The notes below the pieces were generated by a model. That model was not told where the DNA came from and did not search any database. It saw only the letters and a program-made list of their open reading frames with translations. From JAPULR01 sp965238215 (lineage in GTDB: Bacteria > Chloroflexota > Dehalococcoidia > Lucifugimonadales > GCA-2712585), in NCBI GenBank assembly GCA_965238215.1, contig OZ250180.1, positions 2,108,001 through 2,172,000 of the forward strand: a stretch of 64,000 nucleotides of DNA. Direction: 5' to 3'. How positions within the stretch are numbered: the stretch's first letter is position 1; the number at the start of each line of letters is the position of its first letter. Below, one piece after another: positions 42,508 through 51,985 of the stretch. The translations under genes and the position numbers were made by a program.

Positions 42508-44481
42508 ATGAGACTGCTAAACCGTTCCTCCAGATGGCTGCCGTTGGGGCTGCTGACCCTAGCCGCCCTGCTGACCGTCTTTATTATTGCGTGCGGAGGG
42601 GATGATGATACGCCGGCGCCCACGGCCGCTCCTACGGTTGCGGCCCCGACGCCAGCGCCGACGATGGCGCCGACGGCGCCTCCCACGATGGCTCCAACGG
42701 CGGCGCCCACGATGGCTCCAACGGCGGCGCCTACGCGGGCTCCAACGGCGGCGCCTACGCGGGCTCCGACGATGGCTCCTACAGCGGCGCCAACGATGGC
42801 TCCAACGGTAGCGCCTACGCGGGCTCCGACGGCAGCGCCCACTCCAGAACCTACAATGGCGCCGAAGGTGCCCGTAGAGTCCCGGCTAAGAGTGGCAATC
42901 CCCACTCCTAGTTACCAGTACACAATGCAACACCCCGCCAACCAGATAGATGCAAGAATAATGCCCATCTACTCCCACCTGGTGGGGCATCATCCGAAGA
43001 CCAACGTGGAGGAGCCCCAGTTGGCTGAAAGTTGGTCAATGGAATCGGATGGTAAGACGTACACGTGGAATCTGCGCCAAGGCGTACCCTTCTATAAGAA
43101 CGCTGAACCTACCGACATCACGTTCAGCGCCAAGGACGCCGTTCACTCCTTCGGCATCTTCGCTGGCGCCGAAAGCGAGTTGACCAGAAGTGGGCGTCCC
43201 GAGTTCGGGGGCATGGTGGACGCCGACATCGTAAACGACCATCAGGTAGTCCTTCGTCTGGCCCAGGTATCCTTGGACATGCCCTTCCTTCTTTCCGACG
43301 AGTGGTCAACGGGCATAAGCAGCAAGGACTGGTGGGACCAGAACGGTGAGGAAGGATACATGGACGACCCCATCGGCACCGGGCCCTGGAGCTTAATCGA
43401 GCTCGTGACTAACCAGCACGTACTACACGAGCGGGTTCCAGATCACTGGAGAATCACCCCCGAATTCCCGGAGGTGCAGTTCCTCTTTGTACCGGAGTCG
43501 GCCACTCGACTGGCTATGATCATAGGTGGAGAGGCCCACATCGCGGCGATTCCCAGGGATCTGCACAATCAGGCTGAAGAAAGGGGCATCGTAATAACCA
43601 AGAGCACCCTGCCCGCAGTACACACTCAAGTCCGGTACTCCTTCTTCAAGCCGGATAACTACGTGAATCCTGAGACGGGAGAGGGTGCAGGGGGTCAGGT
43701 TGCCCACGGACCAACTAAGGGCTATGACCCCAATGACCCGCTGCGAAACGTGAAGGCGCGCGCGGCCCTCAACCACGCAATCAATTATGAAGAGATAAAC
43801 CAGGTATTCTTCCGAGGAGAGGGCTTCCCGCTGGTGGACTACTTCCCCCCGTGGCGGGAAGACTTTAAGGACGAGTGGGCGCCTATCCCAGGAATCGACG
43901 GCAATACGGGAGCAGAGGGAGGTTGGCCCTACGCCTACGACCCGGCAAGGGCCAGGGAATTGCTGGTGGAGGCCGGATTCCCGAACGGCTTCGAGACAAC
44001 CCTGGTGGCCGCCAGCGGGCAGTCCGTCATACAGGAGCAGGGCGAGATTGGCGAGGTAATCAGGTCTTACTGGGAGGCCATTGGAGTCAGAACCAATCTG
44101 GTGACCGTGCCTGTAGGGGATGTCCTAGGCATGTGGGCGGCCCGGGATAGGTCCAATACGTCCTACCTGGTGTCGCCGTCTCTAGACCCGATCTGCGTGG
44201 CCATGAGCTTCTCCTACTACGAGCGCGGACGGACGGTTTGGGACCACCAGGAAATCTCCGATTACTACGCGGCATGTACGCAATCCACGGACTTGGACGA
44301 GAGGTTCAAGTTGGCCCAGGGCCTAGGCGACTGGTGGGTGAACAACCACGTAAGTGCGCCTATAACTTGGATCTTCGGCTATGCGGCCGTTAACCCCAAC
44401 GTGGTCCAGGAGTACCAGGTGAACATGCTTCACATGGGACCTATCCGCTACCACGAGTACACGTTGCCCGTCTATAAGTAG
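42508..44481 (+). CDS. ABC transporter substrate-binding lipoprotein, family 5 (peptide/nickel type)
   Basis: 657 aa from the ATG at 42508 (AAGGAG 6 nt upstream); the ATG at 42502 abuts that site. The lipoprotein signal ends in FIIAC. Residues ~33-118 are a low-complexity APT/APTMAPT spacer made by imperfect 9/18-bp DNA repeats. The family-5 solute-binding domain follows (LAESWSMESDGKTYTWNLR, DPLRNVKARAALNHAINYEE). It captures oligopeptides or similar ligands outside the membrane. No permease or ATPase gene is adjacent. Confidence 0.9.
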   Translation: MRLLNRSSRWLPLGLLTLAALLTVFIIACGGDDDTPAPTAAPTVAAPTPAPTMAPTAPPTMAPTAAPTMAPTAAPTRAPTAAPTRAPTMAPTAAPTMAPTVAPTRAPTAAPTPEPTMAPKVPVESRLRVAIPTPSYQYTMQHPANQIDARIMPIYSHLVGHHPKTNVEEPQLAESWSMESDGKTYTWNLRQGVPFYKNAEPTDITFSAKDAVHSFGIFAGAESELTRSGRPEFGGMVDADIVNDHQVVLRLAQVSLDMPFLLSDEWSTGISSKDWWDQNGEEGYMDDPIGTGPWSLIELVTNQHVLHERVPDHWRITPEFPEVQFLFVPESATRLAMIIGGEAHIAAIPRDLHNQAEERGIVITKSTLPAVHTQVRYSFFKPDNYVNPETGEGAGGQVAHGPTKGYDPNDPLRNVKARAALNHAINYEEINQVFFRGEGFPLVDYFPPWREDFKDEWAPIPGIDGNTGAEGGWPYAYDPARARELLVEAGFPNGFETTLVAASGQSVIQEQGEIGEVIRSYWEAIGVRTNLVTVPVGDVLGMWAARDRSNTSYLVSPSLDPICVAMSFSYYERGRTVWDHQEISDYYAACTQSTDLDERFKLAQGLGDWWVNNHVSAPITWIFGYAAVNPNVVQEYQVNMLHMGPIRYHEYTLPVYK

Positions 44482-44513
44482 GCGGCTGTACTGATACGAG
44501 AGCCAGGCAAGTT

Positions 44514-44553
44514 AGAAGAGGCCCGCAACCTTGCGGGCCTCTTCTTTTTGTTT
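44514..44553 (+). terminator. Strong rho-independent terminator
   Basis: A perfect 15-bp stem (AGAAGAGGCCCGCAA / TTGCGGGCCTCTTCT) with a 2-nt apparent loop, followed by TTTTG, 33 bp after the binding-protein stop codon. Confidence 0.92.
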
Positions 44554-44669
44554 GCCAGGTTTGATAGGCGTGAGAGGGACGGCCGCAGGGCTTGTGACAC
44601 AATCCGTTGGTGAACGCCCGTGGCCAACGGTGTATACTCCCTCAACAAAACGCACGGTGAGTTGACCAG

Positions 44670-46355
44670 ATGAAGATGAGCGGTGGAGAAGCCCTTGCAA
44701 AATCCCTGGTACGGGAGGGAGTTGAGGTCGTCTTCGGCATACCCGGCATCCAGCTTTACGGCCTGGTGGCCGGTCTGCGAGACGAACCTGGCGTGGAGAT
44801 GCTCACCACCCGACACGAGCAGGCCACAACCTATATGGCCGACGGCTACGCCCGTGCAGCGGGGCAACCCGGAGTCGCAATGGTGGTCCCTGGCGTAGGG
44901 ATTTACAACGCCGCCTCCGGCCTCGCCACCGCCTACGCCCGCTCCTCTCCCGTCCTGCTCATTGCCGGCCAGGTTCCCCGGGAGGCCATCGGAAAGGACC
45001 TTGGAGCCGTCCACGAAATTTCCAACCAGGGCGAGGTTGTCCGACCGGTGACAAAGTGGCAGCGAATGGTCAAGCGACCCAGGGAAGTCCCCGCTGCCGT
45101 CAACGAAGCCTTCCGAAAGATGCGTACGGGGAGACCACGTCCCGTACTCATCGAGATTCCCCCGGAGGTAGCCGTCGAGCGGGAGGAGGTGGAACTACTG
45201 GAGCCTGCCCCCATATCGCCCATCGTTCCCAGCCCATCCCTGCTGCGTATGGCGGCCGGAGTCATAGCTAAATCCAAGCGCCCGGTCATCTACGCCGGCG
45301 GTGGAGTCTCCCGTGCAAACGCCGAGAACGCCCTCGTGGGCTTTTCGGAAGCTACCAACATACCCGTCGTTAAGTCCAACGGCGGCAAGGGCGCGATGTC
45401 CGACCAACATTCCTTCTGCTACGGCTCCTGCTTCAGCCCCCGCGGGGAGCGGCAGGAGATGAACCAACTCTTTGAAGTCATGAAGGCGGCCGACGTGGTA
45501 ATCGGCATAGGCGCCCGGTTCTCACTTGGGAACCCAGCCGGAAACTCCTCCACTCTCATTAACATCAATGTAGATGACAACGAACTCACCCGCGTTCAGA
45601 CAAATACGATCCCCCTCCACGGCGACGCCAAGGCGACCCTGGAAGCCTTCCTTCCCATTCTGCTGGAAGTTAGCGAATCGGGACGCCCATCTCCCGCCGC
45701 AGACGTCGCGGCAGCCCGCAGACTCATTCGATACGACAACATCAGCCTCATGGAGCCACAGTACCTCTTCATTGAAACCATCCAGAAGAGCGTGCCGGAG
45801 GATTCCTTCATCGTCTGGGACATCACCCAACTGGGCTACTACGCCCGCACCCACTACCAGGTGAACCATCCCAAGACCTACATTGATTCCGGATATTCTT
45901 TCAATCTGGGCTACGGCTTCCCCACGGCCCTGGGAGCGAAGATTGCGCAACCCAACCGGCCCGTCCTCTGTATGGTTGGCGACGGGGGATTCATGTTCAA
46001 CGCCTCCGAACTATCGACGGCGGTAAACTACGGAATAAACGTAGTTACCGTGGTCTTCCGCAACGACTCCTACGGCAACGTGGCCCAAGACATGAACAAG
46101 GTGTTTGGCGGCACATATCAAACCACTTTGCGAAACCCTGACTTTGTGCAATTCGCCCGCTCCTTTGGAGCGGTGGGCATCCGAGCCAACAACCCGTTGG
46201 AGCTGGAAACCCTGATTCCGGAGGCGTTGGAGCGACAAGCCCCCGTGATAATCGACGTGCCGATGGGAGATATTCCCATGCCCAGAGCGCCGCAAATCGC
46301 TCCCTTCTACTCCTTGCCCTGGACCATGCCTCAAGAGGGCCTAATATCCTCCTAG
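44670..46355 (+). CDS. Thiamine diphosphate-binding protein (acetolactate synthase large-subunit-like)
   Basis: 561 aa. The catalytic glutamate is in RHEQAT (E50). The ThDP-binding motif GDGGFMFNASEL and, ~25 residues later, FRNDSYG are in the C-terminal domain. The three-domain layout matches acetolactate synthase, benzoylformate decarboxylase and oxalyl-CoA-type enzymes. No small subunit (ilvN) is adjacent, so catabolic or biosynthetic use is open. A second in-frame ATG two codons in is possible. Confidence 0.88.
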   Translation: MKMSGGEALAKSLVREGVEVVFGIPGIQLYGLVAGLRDEPGVEMLTTRHEQATTYMADGYARAAGQPGVAMVVPGVGIYNAASGLATAYARSSPVLLIAGQVPREAIGKDLGAVHEISNQGEVVRPVTKWQRMVKRPREVPAAVNEAFRKMRTGRPRPVLIEIPPEVAVEREEVELLEPAPISPIVPSPSLLRMAAGVIAKSKRPVIYAGGGVSRANAENALVGFSEATNIPVVKSNGGKGAMSDQHSFCYGSCFSPRGERQEMNQLFEVMKAADVVIGIGARFSLGNPAGNSSTLININVDDNELTRVQTNTIPLHGDAKATLEAFLPILLEVSESGRPSPAADVAAARRLIRYDNISLMEPQYLFIETIQKSVPEDSFIVWDITQLGYYARTHYQVNHPKTYIDSGYSFNLGYGFPTALGAKIAQPNRPVLCMVGDGGFMFNASELSTAVNYGINVVTVVFRNDSYGNVAQDMNKVFGGTYQTTLRNPDFVQFARSFGAVGIRANNPLELETLIPEALERQAPVIIDVPMGDIPMPRAPQIAPFYSLPWTMPQEGLISS

Positions 46356-46492
46356 CGGCTCCCAAATTGCCCGGCGCTTGAAAAGCCCTCCTCGGAGCCA
46401 TGAAATCCTTCCAGCCCTTCGACCCATGCCGGATTGACGGGAGCTGCCAGAACAGGAAGCCTCCGTTTACCCAAAGGCCGCCTGCATGAAAG

Positions 46493-46522
46493 TTGTACAG
46501 GGTTGAAATCCCTATGTACAAT
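46493..46522 (+). promoter_or_regulatory. CDF transporter promoter with TTGTACA/TGTACAA dyad
   Basis: TTGTACA (46493-46499) and TGTACAA (46515-46521) form a perfect 7-bp inverted repeat with a 15-nt spacer, which also holds GGG/CCC. TTGTAC (46493-46498) and TACAAT (46517-46522) are 18 bp apart and fit -35/-10 boxes. The dyad covers both, as in metal-responsive promoters; the regulator is not in the window. Confidence 0.5.
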
Positions 46523-46572
46523 GCAAAGGTCAACCAATAGTGGGTTTCGTAAACTTCTTCAAGGGATACGAC

Positions 46573-47670
46573 GTGGCAAGAACTTCCAAGGGTTCGGGAG
46601 AAGACCAGCACGAACATAGGCAGGGCGAACACGGTCACGAAGGCCACGACCACGCGGTTCATGACGAACACGGGCATGACGACCACGACGAACACGGCCA
46701 TGACAAACATGGTCACGACTCACACGACAACTCCCAACACTTGCGTGAAACCAGCCGCCGCAGCCTGAGCATAGCCCTAGTGCTCATTGGCGGCTTCATG
46801 ATCGCCGAGGTCATAGGCGGCATCCTGTCGGGAAGCCTGGCTCTCCTCGCCGACGCCGCCCACATGATCACCGACGCGGCCGCGATCGCCCTGGCCCTGC
46901 TCGCGCTCTGGGTGGCCGGACGCCCCGCCTCTGTGGAACGCACCTTCGGCTACCACCGCACCCAAGTCATCGCCGCCATGCTGAACGCCCTCAGCATATG
47001 GCTCATTGCCGCTTTCATACTCTTCGAAGCCTACCGCCGCATTGGGGAGGCCCCAGACGTGGAAGGCGGTCTCATTCTGGTGGTCGGAGCCATAGGACTG
47101 GTGGTGAACATCGCTGCCGTTTTTGTCCTACGCCGCTCGGCCCGGCACAGCCTGAACGTGCAGGGCGCCTTCCTGCACGTCATCGCAGACCTCATCGGTT
47201 CCGTAGGCGTCGTCATCTCCGGGGTCATTATCGTCACTACGGGATGGACCCTGGTCGACCCCATCCTCAGCATCCTTCTCGGACTCCTCATCATGGCCAG
47301 CGCCTGGCGGCTGGTGGTCAAGGTCTTCAACGTGTTGCTGGAGGGAGTGCCGGAGCACATAGACGTATACGCTCTGTGCGCCGCCATGGAGGACCTGTCC
47401 GGGGTTACCGTCATCCACGACGTTCACGTCTGGACCATCTCCTCCGGCTACCACGTCATGACCGCCCATGTTCTGGTGGACCCCGAACACGCCGTAGAAG
47501 ACCTGGACGGCCTGATGCGGCGTCTTCGAGAGATTGCCATGAAGAAGTACGGCATCCGCCACGTTACAATCCAGCTGGAGCAGAACGTGAAAGGCTGTAC
47601 TGAGCTCGACCACGTCGACCACCTGATGGCCCTGAGACGAGGTCCGGTGAGGAAGCTTCTGCCCTTCTGA
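46573..47670 (+). CDS. Cation diffusion facilitator (CzcD/ZitB-like zinc exporter)
   Basis: 365 aa from a GTG at 46573 (AAGGGA 6 nt upstream, and a sensible leader from the promoter); an earlier GTG at 46540 would leave an 11-nt leader. The N-terminus is His/Asp-rich (repeats of HGHD), a metal-binding tail. Six membrane segments follow, with LLADAAHMITDAAA in TM2 and HVIADLIGSVGV in TM5 carrying the HxxxD zinc site, then a cytoplasmic domain with HDVHVWTISSGYHVMTAHV. A proton-coupled exporter of Zn2+ or similar ions. Confidence 0.92.
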   Translation: MARTSKGSGEDQHEHRQGEHGHEGHDHAVHDEHGHDDHDEHGHDKHGHDSHDNSQHLRETSRRSLSIALVLIGGFMIAEVIGGILSGSLALLADAAHMITDAAAIALALLALWVAGRPASVERTFGYHRTQVIAAMLNALSIWLIAAFILFEAYRRIGEAPDVEGGLILVVGAIGLVVNIAAVFVLRRSARHSLNVQGAFLHVIADLIGSVGVVISGVIIVTTGWTLVDPILSILLGLLIMASAWRLVVKVFNVLLEGVPEHIDVYALCAAMEDLSGVTVIHDVHVWTISSGYHVMTAHVLVDPEHAVEDLDGLMRRLREIAMKKYGIRHVTIQLEQNVKGCTELDHVDHLMALRRGPVRKLLPF

Positions 47671-47707
47671 CGCGGCCCCTAGTCTGGCCCGAACCCACAG
47701 AAACGAT

Positions 47708-47744
47708 AAGGCGCGGGACTTTTGTCCCGCGCCTTCTTATTTCC
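47708..47744 (+). terminator. Rho-independent terminator after the CDF gene
   Basis: 12-bp perfect stem (AAGGCGCGGGAC / GTCCCGCGCCTT), TTTT loop, then CTTATTT. Confidence 0.9.
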
Positions 47745-47826
47745 ATGCAGGGTTTGGGATGCCTCTAAAGTCCCTAATGACTACTCCATAGAGCTAAAGC
47801 CCCCCAAATGCTATTGCATGACGCAA

Positions 47827-47859
47827 CAAAGGCAGAAGGCACTTAGCCTTCTGCCTTTG
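47827..47859. other. Perfect 14-bp hairpin without T-run
   Basis: CAAAGGCAGAAGGC (47827-47840) and GCCTTCTGCCTTTG (47846-47859) with a 5-nt loop. No poly-T on either side beyond the stem, so the role (processing, mRNA stability, terminator relic) is unclear. It lies between the CDF terminator and the His-rich peptide gene; 47671-47953 shows no ORF of note. Confidence 0.6.
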
Positions 47860-47953
47860 GGAAACTCTCTACTTGTCAAATCAGTTCGCATTATTGCAGG
47901 TGAAAGCTGGCAGTCGTCGACGATGCCCGGAGATACGCCGTGGCTAAGAAACG

Positions 47954-48070
47954 TTAAGCGTGGTGCTCGTGCTCGTCGCACTCGTGGATATCATGAACGT
48001 GCCCCGGCACGTCGGGATGGTGCTCATGCTCGTCGCACTCGTGGACGTCGTGGACGTGGGTTGTCACCAT
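47954..48070 (-). CDS. 38-aa His/Cys-rich putative metal-binding peptide
   Basis: The start is the ATG at 48070, 4 nt after GGAGGGAGG; an in-frame extension to 48154 (66 aa) is possible. The peptide is two near-identical units, HVHDVHECDEHEHH and HVHDIHECDEHEHH, joined by PDVPG. About a third of its residues are His and each unit has one Cys, so it should bind Zn, Ni or Cu. It lies 283 bp from the CDF exporter gene, on the opposite strand, whose own N-terminus is His-rich. It may be a metal buffer; no family is recognised. Confidence 0.6.
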   Translation of the reverse strand: MVTTHVHDVHECDEHEHHPDVPGHVHDIHECDEHEHHA

Positions 48071-48297
48071 ACATCCTCCCTCCAGCATAGTCTTGCGCAT
48101 ACGTTTGATTCCGCCGCCGCATACGTAACTATCCAGTCTAACATTACTTGCCATAAACCAACAAAAAGGTCAAGGAAAGTGAGAGACAATGTCGGTTATT
48201 TTTCCCTCCGCCATTTGATTTTCCCTCCGCCCAAGGGCAGAATGTCGGTACTGAGTCCTATGCCTTAAGCTCCAATCAAGAAGGAGGTTTTCAGCCA

Positions 48298-48723
48298 ATG
48301 CCGAATATTCTCGTCAATCGAATCATCCCGGTCTTTCTCTTTGTCATGGCCATAGCCGTTGCCCTTAACCTGATCCTGACGCCGGTGTACCACGACGGCT
48401 CAGACAATTACGTCATCTGGAAGATTATGAACTGGCCCATGGCTGTCGGCGTGGCGATAGCTCTCATTGCCGGCTACATACGGTATAGGGCGGCGAAGCG
48501 TGAGGACCCTGATTCGATGAAGTCCCTGCGCGCTACTCTCGTATTCTATGGGGCCATAGTCCTTGCAATAATCTTCTATTGGAACTGGATATGGACCCTG
48601 AACCCGGACAGCGAGACCGGCTTAGCCGTGACCAGCCACATGGTCCACTTCCCGCTGGCGGATGCCCTCTATACAGTAATTGGCCTCTCCACGGCCAAGT
48701 ACCTCTGGCACGACATGGAATAA
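48298..48723 (+). CDS. Hypothetical integral membrane protein, 141 aa
   Basis: Four hydrophobic segments are visible (about residues 8-28, 44-63, 80-100 and 115-133), with conserved-looking HMVHFPLADALYTVIG in the last. An AAGGAGG site precedes the ATG. No family recognised. It has no clear operon partner; formate-THF ligase starts 137 bp downstream behind its own promoter-like sequence. Confidence 0.7.
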   Translation: MPNILVNRIIPVFLFVMAIAVALNLILTPVYHDGSDNYVIWKIMNWPMAVGVAIALIAGYIRYRAAKREDPDSMKSLRATLVFYGAIVLAIIFYWNWIWTLNPDSETGLAVTSHMVHFPLADALYTVIGLSTAKYLWHDME

Positions 48724-48772
48724 CCGCCTCCGGCGAATCCTCTCCCTTCATCCTTCACCTGCCACATTGGCT

Positions 48773-48802
48773 GTGACTAATTCTCAATTGCCGTGCTATG
48801 AT
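48773..48802 (+). promoter_or_regulatory. Promoter-like sequence upstream of formate-THF ligase
   Basis: GTGACT (48773-48778), 18-bp spacer, TATGAT (48797-48802): 4/6 and 5/6 matches to sigma70-type boxes, about 58 bp before the ATG at 48861. Confidence 0.5.
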
Positions 48803-48860
48803 GGGCCGGTAGGTGCGTAGAAACCACGCCTCATTAGAATAAGCGCAGCGGTGAAGAAAG

Positions 48861-50480
48861 ATGCAGCCCATAGCTGAAATTGGGGAGCGGATGGGACTCG
48901 ACCCGTCCCACGTCATACCCTACGGGAGATTCAAGGCCAAGGTCTCGCTGGAGGCCATAAAGACCGGAGGACCGCGGGGCGCACTGATTGTAGTCACGGG
49001 CATCACGCCGACCCCCGCTGGCGAGGGCAAGACCACCACTAGCGTCGGTCTCACCCAGGGCCTTGGGCGTCTGGGTAAGCAGGCCGTCGCCACCCTTCGC
49101 GAGCCTTCCCTCGGACCCATATTTGGCATCAAGGGCGGAGGGACCGGTGGTGGGACCTCCCTGGTGGAACCCGAAGACGAGGTAAACATCCACTTCACCG
49201 GCGACGCTCATGCCGTCGCGTCGGCCCACAACTTGCTGGCGGCTATGACGGACAACGCCGTCCAGCGCGGCCAGATTCCCGGCTTCTATCCTCCCGGCAT
49301 CACCTGGCGCCGCGTCCTCGAAATGGAAGACCGCTCCCTGAGAAGCATCGTCTCCGGCGTCGGCGGCCCAATCAACGCGCCGCTGCGCGAAACCGGCTTC
49401 GACATCGTAACTGCTTCGGAAATAATGGCCATCCTGGCTCTATCCGACAGCCTGGAAGATCTGCGCGCCCGGCTGAGCCGCATGGTGGTGGGCTTCAACA
49501 CGGTGAACAAGCCGGTCACTGCCCAAGACGTGGGCGTCGTAGGCTCGATGATGGCCCTCCTCCGCTTCGCGATACAGCCCAACCTGGTGCAAACCACCGA
49601 AGGCCAGCCGGTAGTCGTGCACACCGGTCCCTTTGGAAACATTGCCCACGGCTGCAGCTCCGTGTTGGCGGACCGTCTTGCTCTGAGCTACGCTGACTAC
49701 GTTGTCACCGAAGCGGGCTTCGGTTCGGACCTGGGCTTCGAAAAGTTTATGCACATCAAGGCCCGCTTCAACGACCTGGAACCCAGGGCCGCCGTGCTGG
49801 TAGCCTCCGTTCGCGCCCTCAAGTCCCATGGCGGCGTCCGTCTACGGGATCTATCCACCCCCAACGAAAACGCCGTCATGGCCGGCATGCCCAACCTGGA
49901 GCACCACATACAGTTGGTGAAGTCTTTCGGACTGCCTGTTGTTGTTGCCGTGAATGTCTTCCCGCCGGACACGCCGGAGGAGATCGCCCTGGTGAAGCAG
50001 GGGGCATTGGACGCGGGAGCCTTTGCCGTCACCGAAAGCAGAGTCTTCGCCCAGGGAGGCGCGGGCGGCGTCGAGCTCGCAGAAGCCGTGGTGGAGGCTA
50101 CAAAGCAGGAAAGCTCCGTTTCTTACCTCTACCCCCGGAACGCGAGCCTGCGGGAGAAGACCCTCGCCCTTGCGCAGAAGGTCTACAACGCTGCCGACGT
50201 GGCCTGGGCGCCGGCCGCCCGTCGGCAGCTGAACGCCTACGAGGCCCTGGGTTGGGGGAATCTTCCCGTTTGCATGGCCAAGACTCACCGCTCAATCTCC
50301 CACAACGCCCGACTCAAGGGTCGGCCCTCGGGCTACACCTTCCGCATTGCTAACGTCAGGGCCTCGGTGGGCGCCGGCTTCATCTACCCCATCGCCGGAA
50401 ACATCGTCACCATGCCGGGGTTGCCCCGCTCTCCCCGCACCCTCGACGTGGACGAATACGGACGGGTGCTTAATCTGTAA
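48861..50480 (+). CDS. fhs: Formate--tetrahydrofolate ligase
   Basis: 539 aa. The ATP-binding loop TPAGEGKTTT (51-60), REPSLGPIFGIKGG and the C-terminal FIYPIAGNIVTMPGLPRSP segment are diagnostic. The enzyme makes 10-formyl-THF from formate and ATP in the cytoplasm, supplying one-carbon units. It is near full family length (~555). It stands alone here; folD and other C1 genes are not nearby. Confidence 0.96.
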   Translation: MQPIAEIGERMGLDPSHVIPYGRFKAKVSLEAIKTGGPRGALIVVTGITPTPAGEGKTTTSVGLTQGLGRLGKQAVATLREPSLGPIFGIKGGGTGGGTSLVEPEDEVNIHFTGDAHAVASAHNLLAAMTDNAVQRGQIPGFYPPGITWRRVLEMEDRSLRSIVSGVGGPINAPLRETGFDIVTASEIMAILALSDSLEDLRARLSRMVVGFNTVNKPVTAQDVGVVGSMMALLRFAIQPNLVQTTEGQPVVVHTGPFGNIAHGCSSVLADRLALSYADYVVTEAGFGSDLGFEKFMHIKARFNDLEPRAAVLVASVRALKSHGGVRLRDLSTPNENAVMAGMPNLEHHIQLVKSFGLPVVVAVNVFPPDTPEEIALVKQGALDAGAFAVTESRVFAQGGAGGVELAEAVVEATKQESSVSYLYPRNASLREKTLALAQKVYNAADVAWAPAARRQLNAYEALGWGNLPVCMAKTHRSISHNARLKGRPSGYTFRIANVRASVGAGFIYPIAGNIVTMPGLPRSPRTLDVDEYGRVLNL

Positions 50481-50596
50481 GGGCCCCTCAAAAAGATCGC
50501 TGGTCGTGTCCCCACTATGGAATAGGCTGTGTCAAGTTGATATGATACGAGGTATATTACTTTGTGCCTCTAAACGTTAATATTTCAGGAGAGGAG

Positions 50597-51847
50597 ATGA
50601 AAATGCGTAGAATCATCAAGTTTGGTCTAACCCTCACAATTCTTTCCGCGCTGTTCCTCCTGGCCGTGACGGCCTGCCAAACGGAATCCGAGGAAGAAGC
50701 GCCGCTGATAATCGGCAACCTGAACGCCTTTACCGGCTCCCTAGCTGAATTCGGCCCGCCCCTCCGCAACGCCATAGAGTTGGCGTCTGAACACGTCAAC
50801 CGCGCGGGCGGCGTCAACGGACAGTCGGTGCTGATTGTCAGCCGCGACACCGCCGTCAACCCGGTGCAGGGAGTCGACGCCGCCCGGGCTCTGGTAAACG
50901 TTGAAAGGGCGGTGGCCATCGTTGGCGCCCTCTCCAGCGGCGTCACCCTTGCCGCCGCCAATGCCGTCACCATCCCCCAGGAAACTATCCTGATCTCCGG
51001 CGCTTCCACTGCCCCCAGTATCACCGTTCTCGAGGATAACGACTTTGTCTTCAGGACCACCCCCTCCGACGCCTCCCAGGGGGTGGTACTGGCCCGCCTC
51101 GCCCGGGAGCAGGGTTTCAACCGCATTGGCATCATGTATCTTAACAACGCCTACGGCGAGGGCCTTGCCGACCAGTTTGAGGAGAGCTTCACCGCTCTGG
51201 GCGGCACCGTGACGGCCAAGGTGCCCCACGAAGATGTTCAGCCCACCTACGCTTCGGAACTGACCAAAGCCACCGCCGGCGGAATCGACGCCCTCGCCGC
51301 CCTGAGCTACACGGGCCAGGCCGCCGTCTACGTTCAGGAAGCCCTGGAGGGCGGCTACGCCGACCGCTTCCTCCTCGCCGACGGAACCAAGGGTTCCGAG
51401 TGGATTGACAAAATAGACGCCTGGTCCGCCCTGGAAGGCACCATGGGCACGGCCCAGGGAAGCCCCGGCAGCCCCGCCAAGGACGCCTTTGAAACGTCTT
51501 ACGCGGAAACCTACGGGGTAGAGGCTTCGCATCCCTTCATGGCGGAGCACTACGACGCCACGGTTCTCGTTGCTCTCGCCGCTGCAAAAGCCGGAACGAA
51601 CTCCGACTCCGCGGCCATTCGCGACGCGTTGCGGGACGTGGCCAACGAGCCGGGCGAGGTCATTGGTCCGGGCCGTGCTGAAATCGCGCGGGCGCTGGAG
51701 CTTATCGCAAACGGTGAGGACATCAACTATAACGGGGCCGGCGGGGACATCGAGTTTGACGAGAACGGGGACGTTGTCGGCACCATTGAAATCTGGACCA
51801 TATCCGGCGGGGAGATTAAGTCCACAGGCCGGTTCGAACTTCCCTAA
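50597..51847 (+). CDS. Branched-chain amino acid-type ABC transporter substrate-binding lipoprotein
   Basis: 416 aa from the ATG at 50597; the ATG two codons later is equally possible since AGGAG occurs twice just upstream. The lipoprotein signal ends in LAVTAC. The mature protein has the LivJ/periplasmic-binding type I fold (IGNLNAFTGSLAEFGPP, AIVGALSSGVTLAAANAV). It should capture amino acids or amides outside the membrane and deliver them to the LivHMGF system encoded convergently at 51986-55560. Confidence 0.9.
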   Translation: MKMRRIIKFGLTLTILSALFLLAVTACQTESEEEAPLIIGNLNAFTGSLAEFGPPLRNAIELASEHVNRAGGVNGQSVLIVSRDTAVNPVQGVDAARALVNVERAVAIVGALSSGVTLAAANAVTIPQETILISGASTAPSITVLEDNDFVFRTTPSDASQGVVLARLAREQGFNRIGIMYLNNAYGEGLADQFEESFTALGGTVTAKVPHEDVQPTYASELTKATAGGIDALAALSYTGQAAVYVQEALEGGYADRFLLADGTKGSEWIDKIDAWSALEGTMGTAQGSPGSPAKDAFETSYAETYGVEASHPFMAEHYDATVLVALAAAKAGTNSDSAAIRDALRDVANEPGEVIGPGRAEIARALELIANGEDINYNGAGGDIEFDENGDVVGTIEIWTISGGEIKSTGRFELP

Positions 51848-51884
51848 GTTCCCCTCACGAATAAGGGCTTAGCCTAAGAAAATT

Positions 51885-51926
51885 AGGATGCTGGCGTCTA
51901 AACTAGTCGCCAGCATCCTGTTCATT
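51885..51926. terminator. Bidirectional terminator between the binding protein and livM
   Basis: 12-bp perfect stem AGGATGCTGGCG / CGCCAGCATCCT with an 11-nt loop. GTTCATTT follows on the plus strand and AATTTTCTTA on the minus strand, so it can end both convergent transcripts. Confidence 0.85.
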
Positions 51927-51985
51927 TGAAACCTCTTGATTCGCTCCATTCAGGATGACGTGAACGCCCCAAAAGTGCGCTAACC

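Noticed and set aside
42408..42905. Minus-strand ORF of GAxVGA repeats
   Set aside because: Antisense of the APT spacer of the binding lipoprotein; it also crosses that gene's promoter.
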